Assembly (NCBI RefSeq): GCF_008080435.1
Contig: NZ_VRKN01000007.1
Span: 124,001-188,000, forward strand
DNA length: 64,000 nucleotides
Direction: 5' to 3'
Source of the DNA: Enterobacter asburiae
Lineage (GTDB): Bacteria > Pseudomonadota > Gammaproteobacteria > Enterobacterales > Enterobacteriaceae
Position 1 is the stretch's first letter. Each line of letters begins with the position of its first letter. The notes under the pieces are model-generated. The model saw only the letters and a list, made by a program, of their open reading frames with translations, did no database searches and had not been told where the DNA came from. Below, piece after piece: positions 26,337 to 39,222 of the stretch. Position numbers and translations under genes: made by a program.

Positions 26337-26840
26337 TCAACCTTTGCAACGACTGAGGGCTAGTCGCAAACCCGCGCCAATTTCGGCTGGAGTGCTATCT
26401 ACAGAGAGAACGACATTTTCTATGCCATCACCTTTAGTTCTTCCCCAACCTTCTAGTTTCTCATGGCGAGTGGGTGAAAAAGTGATAAAACCATTGGTAC
26501 AATGTACACTACAGTTCTTCATATCTTTGAATAAAGCACGTTTGGTTTTATAGCCGTATTTTTTCATCAACATTGCTATCCAGGCAGCATATTGTTCTTT
26601 GCCTTTCTCAACATCAAAGAACGTATCACACTCTTCAATCGTCAATGTCCGGCTATCTGACAACGCTTGTAAAACAACTTCACCGATACTTTGATTATCG
26701 GCATCGGGGTGCAATAAGTGGGGAGGAAAGAGGGGATCAGCAGCAACCATCCCCAGCCCCGATTGAGTCTCAACAAGCAACAATTCAGAGTTATAGTAAC
26801 AACTAGCCCTGTAATCCTGACTTTTATTAAATTTCATCAT
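26337..26840 (-). CDS. cdiI: CdiI immunity protein
   Basis: 167 residues, no signal peptide, so cytoplasmic. The motif [31 protein letters not shown] and the later IGEVVLQAL resemble the CdiI/DUF1436 immunity family. It should bind and block the CdiA-CT toxin of this same locus. Its ATG at 26840 overlaps the cdiA TGA as ATGA, so it is coupled to cdiA. Like the end of cdiA it is AT-rich against a GC-rich locus, as expected of an exchangeable toxin/immunity cassette. Family assignment is from memory of the motif; the position makes the role clear. Confidence 0.85.
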   Translation of the reverse strand: MMKFNKSQDYRASCYYNSELLLVETQSGLGMVAADPLFPPHLLHPDADNQSIGEVVLQALSDSRTLTIEECDTFFDVEKGKEQYAAWIAMLMKKYGYKTKRALFKDMKNCSVHCTNGFITFSPTRHEKLEGWGRTKGDGIENVVLSVDSTPAEIGAGLRLALSRCKG

Positions 26841-29800
26841 TTCACCTGTGTCACTTTAACTGTCACACCCTGACTCTTGCCATATTCAATGGCTCGGTTT
26901 ATTTCTGTCCACTGCGTTTTTGTTGTAGTAGCAGGAACAGCAAGCTGGACCTCTCTATTAGCAATCATAGAAGAATCAATTGTCTTTCGAGAGAGTGTGT
27001 ATGTATCAAATTTTGCAGCTGCATCAATATTTCCTTTGATCGAACTGTAAATCTGATTAGGGTTTGCCAGCTTCGCCATTGTCTGTGTATCCAATGATTT
27101 AGCGCTCACAGCTGTTTTAGTAGATACATCATAATAGTCAAACGTTTTAAAATTCTGGGGCAATCTGGCACTGGAGGGTAAGGATGATCCAACATAATCC
27201 TCCCAAGGCATACCTTGTTTAATATTACCCTGTCCCCATTGCATTCCAAGTTCAGAGGCTTTGACAGTAGCCGTTGCAGTATTGCGGCTCATGAACGATA
27301 GCGCCGCTTTGGTTATGTCTTTTACAAGCAACCCACCGCTGACGAGCATGGCCTGATTTTCCGGATCGGACGCGAATACCGCATACTTCATCCACTCCGG
27401 ACTGTTTTGGTCTATTTTCGCCAGATCCTGACCATTCCACTGTTGGACGTAGGTCTTGGCTTCGTCACTGGTCATAACATCAGCGCCGATATTTCCCAAC
27501 CAGCCGGGGCGCTCTGTCATATCGTAGCCACCCTCAGCAACTTCCTTATTCCAGCCAACAGCCGTTAGGGGATCATCCTTCAATATCTCATCAACTGTAG
27601 CACTTTGCTCATCACTGACTTTTTTCCATTTATCGATAATCGCCTGACAGTCACCACCAGCTTTTCGACACTCAGAAAGTTCCTTATCGAATGCTACTGC
27701 CTGCGTACTGCTCAGATAGTTATTCTCAACACTATTCTTCCCAGCACTGGCTCCAGCCGCCGCACCAGCCGTATTTCCCCCGGCAATCCCGCCAGCTATG
27801 CCCGCTGAAATAGATGCCAGCGTACTCACGGTCTGCTTCTGCTCTTCCGTCAGCTTCGACGGGTCTGTGTCCGGATAGAACTGTCTGGCGATAGCTGTCG
27901 CAATCAGTTCGCCGGATGCGGCCCCCACTGCGCCCGCTGCGGCACTGTTGCCCTGAAGCGCTGCGGTTACGCCGCCGAGGATGGCATGGGCAATCGCTTT
28001 TGCCGCCGTATCGTCATCAATGCCTGCATGATGGCCGATGATGTTCGCCAGCTCCGGTGCTGACGCGCCCGCCAGCGCCCCTCCGATATTGCCGCCCGCC
28101 AGTCCCTGCAGCGCTGCCGTAGCCGCCTGGATGCCGCGCTGCATGGCGCTGCCGGTTCCGTAGGTCACCATCACATCTTTGTATGCCTTGGTATCACGCA
28201 GTTTCCCAAGATAATCCTGCCGCTCTTTTTCTGTCGCGTTTGCGGGGAGTGTTGCGCCGGATTCTTTCTGGGCCGCCTTCAGCCCGTTCAGGTCACCCTG
28301 CGTCCTGGCAATATCCGCCACCTGGCTACCAATGTCGCTGATCATCCCAACTGCGTTCAGACGGTTCTGCTCTTTCTCCTTGTCGAAGATGGGGCTGATG
28401 CTGTCGTTAGCATGTTCGGTGTCGCGGCTCAGATCGGCCACGTCCTGCTTCTGGTTTGCCTTGTCGCGGATAGTGAGGGAGCCCTCTGCCACCGCGGCCT
28501 GTGTGGTGCCTTCCTTATGACCTTTATTACCCGCAGCGGAGATCATGCCGCCCGGCAGGTTGCCCTGGAATTTATCCCCGAAGCTGCCGCCGCCGCTCAG
28601 GCTGATACCGGAGTGCGACGTTTTAAAGTCCGCTTCATTGTGGATATCGCTGAAGCCCAGCGTCCCGGTATCGAGGCTGTTTTTGTCCGGCGTGGCGGTA
28701 GAGGCGATAACCGCGCCATCAAGCTGGGTGTGATGCCCCACGGTGATATCGAAGCCGCCGTCCCCGGCATACAGCCCGGTTTGTTCGGCCACCGAATCAA
28801 AGCGACTCTTCATCTTGTCCTGGCTGGCGTTGATATAGCCTGAACCGGACATGGTGCCGAAGGTGAAGCTGCCCCCCGCCGCAACGCTGGTCTGCTTGCT
28901 GTCGTAGTCACTGTTGTTCTGCTGGCTGCGCATCAGCAGATCGTGACCAACATCTGCCACGATTTTATCGCCGTTAACCTGGGCACCCTCGAGCACGGTG
29001 TCATGCCCGCTTTTAAGGGTGACGTTTTTGCCGCTGTCGATTGTGGTTTCGGTCCAGTCAGTACCGTTGCCTTTATCCTTGCCGTGCGCGGCGTTGACGT
29101 TGGCAAACACGCTGATACCCGCGCCGTTGCCTCCGGCACCGATGCTCACGCCAATACCGCCACCGCTGCTGCTGTTCTTGCCGCTTGTTTTTTGGGTATT
29201 CGCCGCGCCGGACAGCAGAATATCGTTCTGTGCATCCAGCGTGGTGTCACCCCCGGCTTTCAGCTGACTGCCCGCAATCACTATATCGCCGCTGTTCGCG
29301 CCTTTGTTTTTGCCGTTCGCGGTGATGGCGAGGTTGTTGCCTGCGTTCAGCGTGCTGCCTGCCACCGCATCACTCTCAGCATGCTGCTGTGATTTCGACT
29401 TCTGGGTCGTCAGCGAGAGGCTTACACCCATTGCGTTCGGGTCGCCGGTGGTTGCCGCCATATCCGCTGCCTGCCCGGCCTGCACGCCGGACAGCACCGT
29501 TTTGGTGGCCTGAAGGGCTTTCAGACGGCCATCACTTTGCTCTTTGGTCTCCTGCGCCGCGCTCACGGCATTGTTAATAGCGCTACCGACGGTGCCGGAG
29601 AGCGCCACGGTGAGCCCGCTTTTCTTCTGCTCGAAGGTTTCATCCCGGGTGCGCTTGTCGTGCCCCGGCTCGATGACGACGCTGTCGCCGCTGAGGCTTA
29701 AATCTTTCCCGGCGATAAGATCCGCGCCGCCGACGTGGGCCTGGTTTCCGGCAGAAATCGCCACGTTACCCCCCGTCGAACCCACCGTACTGAAGCTCTG

Positions 29801-32800
29801 GCTCTGGGTGGTGCCCTTCTCACGGAGATCGTGCGTACTTTTGCTGCTGCCAATGGTGAAACCAATCCCGCCCGAGCCCATCAGGCCGGATTTTTTCTCT
29901 TCCTTAAAGCGCCAGGAGGTGTCGCTGTTCGTGGCCGCCACGATATCGACGTTGTTGCCCGCCTTAAGCTGCACGTCGCCATCGCCCGCCACGGCGGAAC
30001 CTAACACCCGCAGGTTATTGCCCGCCACCACCTGCACGTTATCGCCGCTCAGCAATGAGCCGGATTCACGCGTCGCGCTGTCCTCCTCGATGGTGTGGGT
30101 GGTTTTCTTGCTCAGGAAACCTTTTTTGGTTTTGGTCTGCTCTTTGTAGTGATAATCGCTTTCGGTTGCGGTATTGAGATTGACGTCGCGGCCTGCCGCC
30201 ACGCCGATATCGCCCTTCGCCGTCACCTGCGCGGCTTCGGTGGTGACATCGCGTCCGGCGAGGATTTGGGTATTCGCCCCGCTGGCGATCTCGGTTCCCT
30301 GCTGACGCACCGATTCGTTAATAACGGTTTTCTTGCCTGACCTATAGCTGTCGCCCTGCGTGGTCTCTTCCGCAGCCAGATTCACGTCGCGACCCGCCTG
30401 CAGCCCGACGCTTTTCTCCGCCGCCAGCGCGACGGCCTGAGCGTTGATATCCTGCCCGGCCTTCAGGACCAGGTTATCGCCTGCGGAAATCGTGGTGCGG
30501 TCGAGCCCGGTGCTGTGGGATTCGCTTTTCCCTTTACGGCTGCTTTCGCTTGTCTGTGCCGCGTTCAGGTTCAGGTCGTTGCCCGCGCTCAGCCCCGCGC
30601 TGCCGCCCGCTTTCAGGTCGCTGGCGGTCACGTCAAGGTTGTGCCCGGCATTCACCAGCAGGTTGCCGCCCGCGGTGACGTTACTGCCCTGATACGTGAC
30701 GGACGAACGGCTGGTTTTCTCCCGGCTGGAGCTGAATGCGTCGTTGATCTGGTTCGCGTTGACGGCAATATCGCCCCACGCATTCAGCAGCATATCGCCG
30801 CCGGAAGCCAGGTTCGCCCCGGTGACGGTGATGTTTTTCCCCGCCTCAAGCGACAGGCCATCCTGCGCGGTAATGGACGCCGTGTTGCCCAGCAGGGTGT
30901 CTTTCATGCCGATGTTGCCGTACTTCCCTCCGGCGTTGATATCAATCTGCTCAACCTGCGTCAGGTTGTTGATGCTGCCGTCCAGGCTCTCCAGCGCGAC
31001 CGTTTTGCCGCTGATGGTGGAGCTGATGTTATTGATATCGCCGATGGCGCTCAGGTTCAGGTCACCGCCCGCTTTCATCAGGCCGTTGTTGAGGTTGCTG
31101 ATGCTGTTCTGGCTGTCGAGCGTCAGGCTGTTTTTCGCCAGCAGCGAGCTGCCGCTGTTGGTGATGCTGCCGCCCTTCAGGGTGACATTGTTGCCCGCGA
31201 TCACGCTGCCGTTATTGACGGTGACGTCCTTCGGCGACAGGTAGAGTTTCGGCACCATCACCGTTTCGCCGTTGACGGTGGCTTTTTCCCACCACAGCAG
31301 GCTGTGGTCGAGCGCGGCAATCTGATCGGCGGTCAGCGAGACGCCAAACTGCAGGCCCAGCGACTGCTGCGCCGACGCGGCGTTGTCCATCAGATAGCGC
31401 ATCTGATCCAGATCGGAGCCGATGCCGTTCAGGTAACGGTTACCGGTCTGGTTGAGCACCACGTTGGAGACATAGCGGGTATCGAACGCCGCATCGCCGA
31501 GGAAGCGGTAGTCGTAATCCGGGTTCAGGTTGAGGCGGCCCAGCATATAGGACGAGCCGAGGAACTGCTTCTCGTCGGTAAACGCCGGCCGCGTCTCCTG
31601 CGGCGCCGTGGAAGACGGTTTGACCCCGAGCATCGCGTTCAGGTCGGCAAACAGGACGGGATCAAGCTGCCCGAGACCGTTCAGTTTCGGGTTGATGCTG
31701 ATCAGGTACGGGCTTTTCGGGTTGTCGGAGAAGACAAAATAGCCGTTGTTGCCCGACGGCAGCGGGTAAGCGCTGGTATCGACGCGCTGGCCCTGATAAT
31801 GCCCGACGGCACCGCCCTGAGCGGTTCGGAGATCGGCGGTGGTGACCCCGGCGTTCGCCAGTGCGCCCAGCTGGCCGAGGTTCGCATTGCCTTTTTGCGT
31901 GGTGGCAATGTTGCTGAGAGACGTGCCGGACGCGCCGCCGTTTTCCAGCGCGCCGCCGCCGTTAAGCTGCTGCAGCGCCCCCTGAAGCTGATCGTTCCAC
32001 TGCGGCGAGTTCACCGCCACGGTGCCGGTAGCGTTCAGCCCCTGTTTTTGAACGCCGCTGCCGACAGTCTGGTTGCTGAGGGTGTTCAGCGACGGGGTGG
32101 AGATAACGTTGCTGACGCCGCCTGCATTGGCGGTGGTATTAGTGTTGCTGATGTTGCTGGTGAAGTTTGCGGTGACGTTGCCGCCCGCCTGGATAACGGC
32201 GCGAATAATAGCGCCCCCTTCATCTTGCACCCGCTCCTGACCTGTCAGCGTGTAGAGAGCCCCACCCGCGCCAACATAAGAGGATGAGTAAACCAGATAA
32301 TCTGTATAACCCCCAGACTGATAGCTATTGTTATTGAGCACGTTTCCGCTTAACGCGACATTATCATTTGCCAGAATGTTACTTGCATTGTTATCTAGCG
32401 TAGCGGCGTTTATGTTCAGGTTTTGACCTGAAGCAATACGACCTGCCGCGCTATTCCCTGAAATGTCCATCGTTGTACGGGAGATAGCAAAACGCTGAGT
32501 TTTTCCTGTATCGGAAAGCTTATAGGATTTCCTGTAAAAAGGTTCATCCATAGTACATGCGCCCGTTGGACCGCAACTGCCAACCCATACGTCAGTACGG
32601 GTATAAACTATGTCGTAATTGAGTTTTGGCATGTCATCCAGAGATATCTGATATGATGCCGTTCCGACGTAAGCGGGATTGGTCAAAGTCTGCGTATTAC
32701 CGCTCGACTCCATATCATCTCGTTCATTCAGCAAATGCCCCGTCCTGATCCCAATATCACCATTCTGCGTCTCAATATTCCCCGACGTGTTCACCACCTG

Positions 32801-35800
32801 ACTGTTGGCATTCCCCGCTGCATCCCGCTGCATCCACAGGTTGTTCCCCGCCATGATGTCACCGCGCTGGTTGGTGATACTGTCGGCAAACAGCGCCAGA
32901 TTATTCGCCGCGTACAGCAGCGCGGTGTTGACGATGGAGCCCGGTGCGCTGAGGGTCAGCGAGCCGCGCGTACCGGTAAATCCGTCGACGGTAATATTGC
33001 TCCGGCTGGCAACGGTGATATCGCCCCCGCCCTGCACCGAGCCCGCGGCGTTCAGCGCCACGCTGCTGCCGGAGAGCGTGCTGGTGCCGCCGCCGGTGGT
33101 GATTTGTCCGTTATTGCTGAGCTGCCCGCCCGCATTGAGGTTGACCGCCTGCCCCTGCAGCACGCTGCGGTTATCGATATCGCCGCCGCTGCTGATGGTC
33201 AGGGTTCTGCCTGCCGCCACGGCGGTTCTGCTGGTAAACGCGTTCGTCAGCTGCAGCGTTAAATCCCCCAGGGACACCAGCTGGCCGGTCAGGTCCAGCC
33301 CCCGGCTCTGCAGCCACAGGTTGCCGCCGCTCAGCAGCTTACCGCCCGCGCTCTGGGTCACCTGGTCGGCATTAATGTTCAGCTGCGTGTTGCCGAGCAG
33401 CGTGCCGCTGTTGTTCAGCTGGCCGTAGTTAACCGTCAGCTGTCCCGCCTGGGTGGTGCCCTGGCTGGCAAGCGTGGTGCCGGTCAGCGTGGCCCGGTCG
33501 GCCACCCACGTACCGCCGTTGACGGCGTTTGCCGCATTAAGAATCAGGTCGGTGGCCTGCAGCCAGCCGGTGCCGGAGAACTGCGGCGTGCCGAGCGTCA
33601 GGCGCGCGCCGGAAAGCAGCCTGCCGTCGTTACGCGCCTGCGAGGAGGCGGTCACGCGCGTCTCGCCGCCGCCCTGGATCAGGCCGTAGTTAAACAGCGC
33701 GGGCGTGGTCAGCGTCAGGCCATCGCGGCTGACGATTTCGCCCCCGCTGCTGTTGGTCAGCGTCCCGCTGAGGGCCAGCGTCGCGCCGTTATCGCCCTGC
33801 AGACGTCCGCTGTTGGTGAGCGCCCCGGTGGTGATGCCGAGCGTGCTCCCCTGCATTTTGCCGTCGCTGGTGACGGAGGCCGCCGTGACGTTCAGCGCCC
33901 CGCCGGAGAGCAGAGTCCCGGTCGACTGCTGGCTGACCGCGCCGGCCTGGCTGAGGGTCAGGCCATTCACCCCGCTGATGGCACCGCTGTTGCTGAGCGT
34001 GCCGCCTGTCAGCGTCAGGTTTTTCGCCGCCCACTGCCCCTGGTTCACCAGCGTGGCGGCCTGCAGCGTGGCAGTGCCCAGCGCGGTAATCTTACTGCCC
34101 GTGGTCCCGGTGAGCGCGTCGGCCAGCGTCATCTGCAGCCCGTCGGCACTCTGCACCGCGCCGCTGTTGTTGAGCGACTGCGCGTTAAGCAGAATGTTCT
34201 GTGCCTGCCAGCTGCCGGCGTTGGTCACCGCGCCGGATGTAATCGCCAGGGTGCCCTGGGTGAGAAGCTTACCGCCTGCGCCGTTAATCAGCTCCTGCTG
34301 CGGCGCGGCCATCGCCATGCGCGCCATCAGCCGCTGCTGCCCCTGCAGGGTCAGGCTCTGCAGGCCGGTTAAGGTGCCCTGGTTGTTAATGCTGCCCTGA
34401 CGCAGCGCGAGGGTGCTCCCCTGCACGGTGCCGCTGTTTTTAAGCGTGCTGCCGCCGAGCGTCACATCGCCCTCGCTGAGGAGCTGCCCGCGGTTATCCA
34501 GCGTCTGCGCGGTGATATCCACCCTGCCCTGGCTCATCAGCGAGCCGGTTGAGGTCAGCGTGCCGCCGGTCGTGGCCGTCAGCGTTCCCTGGCTGAGCAG
34601 TGACCCGCCGTGCGTCCAGTCGGTGGCGCGGACGTCTGCGCCGTTCCCCTGCAGCGTCCCCTGCGTGGTCAGCTGGCCTGCGTTCAGCGTCAGCATGCCG
34701 CCGGAGAGGGTGCGCGAGGTCGCGCCCGTGGTCAGCGTGGTGCCGGTGAGCGCCAGGCCGTTCGTTCCCTGCATCAGGCCGCTGTTGTTCAGGTCGCGAG
34801 CGTTGAGGGTCAACGTGCCGCCGGTGATGCGCCCCGGGTTCGCCAGGGTGTCCGCGGTGAAGGTGGTCGCGCCGCCGCTCTGCAGCAGCCCGGTATTCGT
34901 TAACGCCCCGCTGAGCGTGCCGCTGAGTCCCGACTGCCCGTTCACCGTGCCGCTGTTAGTGAGGGTGGTGCCGGTCATGTCCAGCGTCGTGCCCTGCAAC
35001 GTACCGACGTTCGTCAGCTGTCCGCCCTTCAGCGTGAAGCCGCCGCCGGAGAGCCATTTACCGTTCAGCTCGTTGATAAAGCGGTCGGCGGTGGCGTTAA
35101 CCGCGTTGCTGCCCTGCATCAGGCCGCTGTTGCGCAGTTCCGCCGCGCCTGCGGTCAGCGTTTTGCCCGCCATCGTGCCGCTGCTGGTCAGCGTCGTCGC
35201 GTTAAGCGTGGCATCTCCGGTGGCCACGATGTTCCCGATACTGGTCAGGGTGTTGCTCAGGCCAAAATCCAGACTTTGCGCCTGAATATCTCCCCGGTTG
35301 GTCAGGTCGCTGCCCCGGAGGGTAAACCTGCCTTTCACCAGCAGCAGACCGGCGTTATCAAGCGTGTCGGGGGATAAATCCAGGTTGCTTCCGCTCACCA
35401 GCTGCCCGGTGGCACCGTTGCTCAGCGCGCGGGTGGTCAGCGCCAGCGTGTCGTTGCCCTGCAGAATGCCGGTATTGTTCAGCTGCGCGGCCTTCACCGT
35501 CAGCGCTTTCCCGGCCAGCTGGCCGTCGTTGAACAGCTGCGCCGCCGTCAGCGTGAACAGGCTCTGGCTGAGCAGGGTCCCCTGGTTATCCAGCCTGCCG
35601 GTAGTGGCAAGCGTCAGGGCGTCCAGCGCCTGGACGCTGCCCTGGTTGCTCAGGCTTCCGGCATCCAGCGTCGCGCGGCGCCCCTGCAGGCTGCCCGCGT
35701 TACTGAGGGTTTGCCCGCTCAGGGTCAGGGTCTCGCCGCCCGTCACCTGCCCCTGAGTCTGGTTCGCGAAGGTGTTGCCGGACCAGGCCAGCGTGCTGCT

Positions 35801-38800
35801 CCCCTGAAGCAGGCCGCTGTTCTGCAGGTCGCCCCGCAGGGTCAGCACTTTCGCCAGCAGCTGGCCCCGGTTATCGGTATTGCCGGCCTGAACGTCGAGC
35901 GCCTGCTGGCTGAGCACCTTACCGCTGTTGGTCAGCGCGCCGGTCACCACCGCCGTCACGCCCGCTTCCCCGAGCGTGTTACCGGTGTTAATCCACTCGC
36001 CGGTGGCCAGGTTCAGGGTGTTACCCTGCATGAGTCCGGCGTTGTTCAGGGTGGTGTGGTGCAGGTCGAGCGCGCCACCGGAGAGCAGCATGCCCGCCTG
36101 CTGGTTGCTGAGCTGTTCCCCCGTCGCCGTCAGGGAACGGGTTCCCTGCAGCGTGCCGCCGTTGGTCACCGATACGCTGCTAAACTGCGCGTCGGTACCG
36201 GCCATCAGCCCGCTGTTCGTCAGGCTGGCGGCGGTCAGGGTCAGGCCGTCCCGGGCAATCACCCGCCCGTCGGCATCGTTGCTGGCCTGGCGGGTCAGTT
36301 TCAGTAGCAGGGCGGTGGCGCTGAGCTCGCCGCTGTTGGCAAGCGTCTCGCCGTTAAGCGTCAGCGTTCCGCTGCTGCGCAGCGCGCCCTGGTTACTGAT
36401 GTCTGCCACGCCGAGCGTCAGGGTATCTTCCCCCAGAACGGTGCCCTGGTTTTGCAGGCTGTTCGCCGTGATATGCAGGTCGCCGGCGGCAATACTGCCC
36501 GCGTTAGTAAACGCAGTGCCGTTCAGCGTGAGCCGGTCGTCCGCCAGCATACGTCCGCTGTTGGTCAGGTTGAGGTACTCACTGCTCAGGCTGACGCCGT
36601 TGATTTCACCCTGGTTTGTCAGCGTGTCGCCTTTAATGCGCAGCGTGCCGTCAGTGGTGATAAGCCCGCTGTTAGCCAGCACCGGAACGTTCAGCGTTAA
36701 ATCCTGCGCGCTGTAGACCGACCCGCCGGCGAGGTTCGTGAGTGACCCGGTCTTTAGATTGAGCAGGGTGGTTCCCTGCAGCAGCCCGCCGTTCTCCACC
36801 GAGGCAGCGTCCAGCGAGAGGGTACCGGCAACCAGAGAGCCGCTGCTGGTGATGCGCCCGGGGGTCGTCAGGGTCATGCGGTCCGCTTTTGCAACACCGG
36901 ACTGGAGGATGTTCTGTCCGCTGAGCGTAATGGCGCTGGCGGTGAGCTCCCCGCCGCTGGTCAGGTCGCCGGTCGCGTGCAAACTCAGCGTGTCACCGGT
37001 GGATTTCCCGGCATGCGCAATCGTGCCCGCCGTCACCGACAGGGCGCCCTTCGCCGCCCGGGTGCCGTTCAGCGTGGCATTCTGCGCCTGCAGGGTGAGC
37101 GCCTGCCCGCTCTGCAGGTGCGCATCCTGGCCGGTGATCAGGTCGCCGGTGCTGACGGTTAATGCCCCCGCCGCGTCCGTCTGCCCGTTCAGGCTGGCGC
37201 TGCGGGTCGCGGTAAGCTGGACATTGCCCTGGCTGGTGGTGCGGGACGCCTGACCGCTGGTCAGGGTACCGGCCTGCGCCGTCAGCGTCGTCGCGCCGGA
37301 CAGGGTGCCATTCTGCTCAAGCGTGCCAGCGGTCACGTTCATCGCGCCGTCAGCCAGCAGGCTGCCGCCGTTACGCAGGGTCTGCTGCGCTGTGACGTTC
37401 GCATTACCTTTCGCGCTCAGCGTGCCCCGCTGCTCCAGGGTTCCGGCGCTTAACGCCAGGTTACCGGCGCTCTGCAGGGTGCCGTTGTTGGTGACCGTCT
37501 GCCCCTTCAGGGTGACGTCGTTGCCCTGCGCCGTGCCGCCGTTTGTCAGGTCTCCGGCATTCACATCCAGATGCCCTTTCGCCGCCAGCTGGCCGCTGTT
37601 TGACACCCTGTCGCCGGAGAGCGCAATGTCGCGCCCCGCATTCACCTGCCCCTGGTTACTGACGGTGCTGCCCGTCAGGCGGATATCTGCCGCGGCATCG
37701 GCCCTGCTCTGGCCGTCCAGGACTATCTGCCCGCCGCTCAGCGCCAGGCTCTCCCCTGCAGAGACCGCACTGGCCGTGGATGACAGCGTGCCGCCGCTGG
37801 TCAGCGTCGCGCGGGTATCGCTTCCGCTGCGGGTATTGGTCAGCGTGATGTCTTTCCCGGCCGCCACGCTGAGCGCGCCTTTGCTGGTGACGCTGCCGCC
37901 GCGCTGCGTCAGGCTGCCGCCGGTAGACAGCGTGGTGTCGCCCTGGCCTGTCAGCGTTGCATCCGAAAGTGCAACTCCCTGCCCGCCTGCGACGGTCAGT
38001 GCCCCGCCCTGTGCCGACACGCCGCCGCCGTTGACGGTCAGGGTGTCTTTACTGTCCAGCGTCGCCGCGCCGCGGGAGATAAGGGAGGTATTGCTGAGCG
38101 TCATCGCCTGCCCGCTGCTGACCGCCAGCGCGCCCGCGCTGTTTGTCCCGCCGCTCGTCATCTGCACTTTCCCCGCAGCGGAAAGGCGCATATCGCCCTG
38201 GCTGGCGAGCGTGCTGTTATTCAGTTCCACATCCTGCGAGCTGGCCACATTCAGTGCGCCACCGGCCTGATGGCTGCCGCTGAGGGCCACCCCCGCACCA
38301 TTCGCGCTAATCGATCCGCTGGCCAGGCTGTTCGTGACCGTCAGTTTGCCGCCCGCATCCAGCTGAATATCGCCCTGGCGCGCGGTGAGGTTGCCGAGAT
38401 TCACCCCCACGCCCGTCTCGCTGGAGACCAGGCGGATACGGTTGGCATACATCCCGCCAAGCGCGCCGGTATCCACCGCCACCACGGGCGCGGCACCCTC
38501 ACCGGTAATCGGCTTAACGCTGCCGTCTGCGCCCACGCGGTTCGCCCCTGCCGTCACCGTCAGGTCGTTCGCGTGGATCGCGGCGTTCACTTCCGTTGCG
38601 CGCGCAATAATCGTCAGCGCGTCGCTCTTGCTGGCGTCCAGCCCCTGGCCTTCGACCGTGATGGCCCCTTTTGTCACTTCCAGCGCCAGCAGGTTACCGC
38701 TGGCGTCAAACTGCGGCTTGCCGGTTGTCAGGGTGACGTTCGGGGTGTTGATAAATCCGCACCCGTTACAGGTGATCCCGTACGGGTTGGCCACCATGAC

Positions 38801-39208
38801 GTTTGCCGCCTTACCGGCGACTTCCGTATAGCCCTGCAGCTGCGAGCGGTTTGCCCCCGTGACTTCGTTGATGATGCCTTTCGCTTCCCGCCCGGCCTGC
38901 AGGTTGGGGTTGTTCTGGATAAGCCCGCCCAGCTGGGTCTGGGTTAAACGGTCCGCGCCGTTATTGAGGATAAGCCCCTCTTTGCCGACGTTATATTCAC
39001 CGAACTGGTTATGCGAAATACCCGCCCCGTTCGGCGTGGCAATGTTGACGACCGGCACCCCGTTCCCCGCCCGATCGACCGTGGTCTGCCCGGTCGGCGT
39101 AAGCGCCGCCGCGACGGCAGGCGCCATCGGCTGCCAGACCATCAGGCCGCAGACAATCCAGCTGATCAGACGCTGCGAGAAACGAACGGGTGGGTGACGG
39201 GTATCCAT
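26837..39208 (-). CDS. cdiA: CdiA contact-dependent inhibition exoprotein
   Basis: 4123 residues, larger than the well-known E. coli CdiA (about 3130). Order: signal region; TPS secretion domain (about 40-300, [20 protein letters not shown]); a very long filamentous repeat section FHA-1 (about 300-2100) of LTNSGTLQG-like units; the putative receptor-binding region (about 2160-2550); FHA-2 repeats (about 2650-3550); pretoxin region; VENN at 3827-3830; then 293 residues of CdiA-CT. The CT has an entry domain with [16 protein letters not shown] and a final toxin domain ([25 protein letters not shown]), probably a nuclease. It is secreted by CdiB and kills neighbours lacking CdiI. The CT and a patch at residues about 2163-2320 are AT-rich. 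Confidence 0.93.
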   Translation of the reverse strand: MDTRHPPVRFSQRLISWIVCGLMVWQPMAPAVAAALTPTGQTTVDRAGNGVPVVNIATPNGAGISHNQFGEYNVGKEGLILNNGADRLTQTQLGGLIQNNPNLQAGREAKGIINEVTGANRSQLQGYTEVAGKAANVMVANPYGITCNGCGFINTPNVTLTTGKPQFDASGNLLALEVTKGAITVEGQGLDASKSDALTIIARATEVNAAIHANDLTVTAGANRVGADGSVKPITGEGAAPVVAVDTGALGGMYANRIRLVSSETGVGVNLGNLTARQGDIQLDAGGKLTVTNSLASGSISANGAGVALSGSHQAGGALNVASSQDVELNNSTLASQGDMRLSAAGKVQMTSGGTNSAGALAVSSGQAMTLSNTSLISRGAATLDSKDTLTVNGGGVSAQGGALTVAGGQGVALSDATLTGQGDTTLSTGGSLTQRGGSVTSKGALSVAAGKDITLTNTRSGSDTRATLTSGGTLSSTASAVSAGESLALSGGQIVLDGQSRADAAADIRLTGSTVSNQGQVNAGRDIALSGDRVSNSGQLAAKGHLDVNAGDLTNGGTAQGNDVTLKGQTVTNNGTLQSAGNLALSAGTLEQRGTLSAKGNANVTAQQTLRNGGSLLADGAMNVTAGTLEQNGTLSGATTLTAQAGTLTSGQASRTTSQGNVQLTATRSASLNGQTDAAGALTVSTGDLITGQDAHLQSGQALTLQAQNATLNGTRAAKGALSVTAGTIAHAGKSTGDTLSLHATGDLTSGGELTASAITLSGQNILQSGVAKADRMTLTTPGRITSSGSLVAGTLSLDAASVENGGLLQGTTLLNLKTGSLTNLAGGSVYSAQDLTLNVPVLANSGLITTDGTLRIKGDTLTNQGEINGVSLSSEYLNLTNSGRMLADDRLTLNGTAFTNAGSIAAGDLHITANSLQNQGTVLGEDTLTLGVADISNQGALRSSGTLTLNGETLANSGELSATALLLKLTRQASNDADGRVIARDGLTLTAASLTNSGLMAGTDAQFSSVSVTNGGTLQGTRSLTATGEQLSNQQAGMLLSGGALDLHHTTLNNAGLMQGNTLNLATGEWINTGNTLGEAGVTAVVTGALTNSGKVLSQQALDVQAGNTDNRGQLLAKVLTLRGDLQNSGLLQGSSTLAWSGNTFANQTQGQVTGGETLTLSGQTLSNAGSLQGRRATLDAGSLSNQGSVQALDALTLATTGRLDNQGTLLSQSLFTLTAAQLFNDGQLAGKALTVKAAQLNNTGILQGNDTLALTTRALSNGATGQLVSGSNLDLSPDTLDNAGLLLVKGRFTLRGSDLTNRGDIQAQSLDFGLSNTLTSIGNIVATGDATLNATTLTSSGTMAGKTLTAGAAELRNSGLMQGSNAVNATADRFINELNGKWLSGGGFTLKGGQLTNVGTLQGTTLDMTGTTLTNSGTVNGQSGLSGTLSGALTNTGLLQSGGATTFTADTLANPGRITGGTLTLNARDLNNSGLMQGTNGLALTGTTLTTGATSRTLSGGMLTLNAGQLTTQGTLQGNGADVRATDWTHGGSLLSQGTLTATTGGTLTSTGSLMSQGRVDITAQTLDNRGQLLSEGDVTLGGSTLKNSGTVQGSTLALRQGSINNQGTLTGLQSLTLQGQQRLMARMAMAAPQQELINGAGGKLLTQGTLAITSGAVTNAGSWQAQNILLNAQSLNNSGAVQSADGLQMTLADALTGTTGSKITALGTATLQAATLVNQGQWAAKNLTLTGGTLSNSGAISGVNGLTLSQAGAVSQQSTGTLLSGGALNVTAASVTSDGKMQGSTLGITTGALTNSGRLQGDNGATLALSGTLTNSSGGEIVSRDGLTLTTPALFNYGLIQGGGETRVTASSQARNDGRLLSGARLTLGTPQFSGTGWLQATDLILNAANAVNGGTWVADRATLTGTTLASQGTTQAGQLTVNYGQLNNSGTLLGNTQLNINADQVTQSAGGKLLSGGNLWLQSRGLDLTGQLVSLGDLTLQLTNAFTSRTAVAAGRTLTISSGGDIDNRSVLQGQAVNLNAGGQLSNNGQITTGGGTSTLSGSSVALNAAGSVQGGGDITVASRSNITVDGFTGTRGSLTLSAPGSIVNTALLYAANNLALFADSITNQRGDIMAGNNLWMQRDAAGNANSQVVNTSGNIETQNGDIGIRTGHLLNERDDMESSGNTQTLTNPAYVGTASYQISLDDMPKLNYDIVYTRTDVWVGSCGPTGACTMDEPFYRKSYKLSDTGKTQRFAISRTTMDISGNSAAGRIASGQNLNINAATLDNNASNILANDNVALSGNVLNNNSYQSGGYTDYLVYSSSYVGAGGALYTLTGQERVQDEGGAIIRAVIQAGGNVTANFTSNISNTNTTANAGGVSNVISTPSLNTLSNQTVGSGVQKQGLNATGTVAVNSPQWNDQLQGALQQLNGGGALENGGASGTSLSNIATTQKGNANLGQLGALANAGVTTADLRTAQGGAVGHYQGQRVDTSAYPLPSGNNGYFVFSDNPKSPYLISINPKLNGLGQLDPVLFADLNAMLGVKPSSTAPQETRPAFTDEKQFLGSSYMLGRLNLNPDYDYRFLGDAAFDTRYVSNVVLNQTGNRYLNGIGSDLDQMRYLMDNAASAQQSLGLQFGVSLTADQIAALDHSLLWWEKATVNGETVMVPKLYLSPKDVTVNNGSVIAGNNVTLKGGSITNSGSSLLAKNSLTLDSQNSISNLNNGLMKAGGDLNLSAIGDINNISSTISGKTVALESLDGSINNLTQVEQIDINAGGKYGNIGMKDTLLGNTASITAQDGLSLEAGKNITVTGANLASGGDMLLNAWGDIAVNANQINDAFSSSREKTSRSSVTYQGSNVTAGGNLLVNAGHNLDVTASDLKAGGSAGLSAGNDLNLNAAQTSESSRKGKSESHSTGLDRTTISAGDNLVLKAGQDINAQAVALAAEKSVGLQAGRDVNLAAEETTQGDSYRSGKKTVINESVRQQGTEIASGANTQILAGRDVTTEAAQVTAKGDIGVAAGRDVNLNTATESDYHYKEQTKTKKGFLSKKTTHTIEEDSATRESGSLLSGDNVQVVAGNNLRVLGSAVAGDGDVQLKAGNNVDIVAATNSDTSWRFKEEKKSGLMGSGGIGFTIGSSKSTHDLREKGTTQSQSFSTVGSTGGNVAISAGNQAHVGGADLIAGKDLSLSGDSVVIEPGHDKRTRDETFEQKKSGLTVALSGTVGSAINNAVSAAQETKEQSDGRLKALQATKTVLSGVQAGQAADMAATTGDPNAMGVSLSLTTQKSKSQQHAESDAVAGSTLNAGNNLAITANGKNKGANSGDIVIAGSQLKAGGDTTLDAQNDILLSGAANTQKTSGKNSSSGGGIGVSIGAGGNGAGISVFANVNAAHGKDKGNGTDWTETTIDSGKNVTLKSGHDTVLEGAQVNGDKIVADVGHDLLMRSQQNNSDYDSKQTSVAAGGSFTFGTMSGSGYINASQDKMKSRFDSVAEQTGLYAGDGGFDITVGHHTQLDGAVIASTATPDKNSLDTGTLGFSDIHNEADFKTSHSGISLSGGGSFGDKFQGNLPGGMISAAGNKGHKEGTTQAAVAEGSLTIRDKANQKQDVADLSRDTEHANDSISPIFDKEKEQNRLNAVGMISDIGSQVADIARTQGDLNGLKAAQKESGATLPANATEKERQDYLGKLRDTKAYKDVMVTYGTGSAMQRGIQAATAALQGLAGGNIGGALAGASAPELANIIGHHAGIDDDTAAKAIAHAILGGVTAALQGNSAAAGAVGAASGELIATAIARQFYPDTDPSKLTEEQKQTVSTLASISAGIAGGIAGGNTAGAAAGASAGKNSVENNYLSSTQAVAFDKELSECRKAGGDCQAIIDKWKKVSDEQSATVDEILKDDPLTAVGWNKEVAEGGYDMTERPGWLGNIGADVMTSDEAKTYVQQWNGQDLAKIDQNSPEWMKYAVFASDPENQAMLVSGGLLVKDITKAALSFMSRNTATATVKASELGMQWGQGNIKQGMPWEDYVGSSLPSSARLPQNFKTFDYYDVSTKTAVSAKSLDTQTMAKLANPNQIYSSIKGNIDAAAKFDTYTLSRKTIDSSMIANREVQLAVPATTTKTQWTEINRAIEYGKSQGVTVKVTQVK

Positions 39209-39222
39209 AGTCGTAGAGTCTC

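Noticed and set aside
30515..32287. 590-residue open frame opposite cdiA, and similar ones at 37305-38270
   Set aside because: Low-complexity shadow of the repeat-rich cdiA strand, without ribosome sites or recognisable folds.
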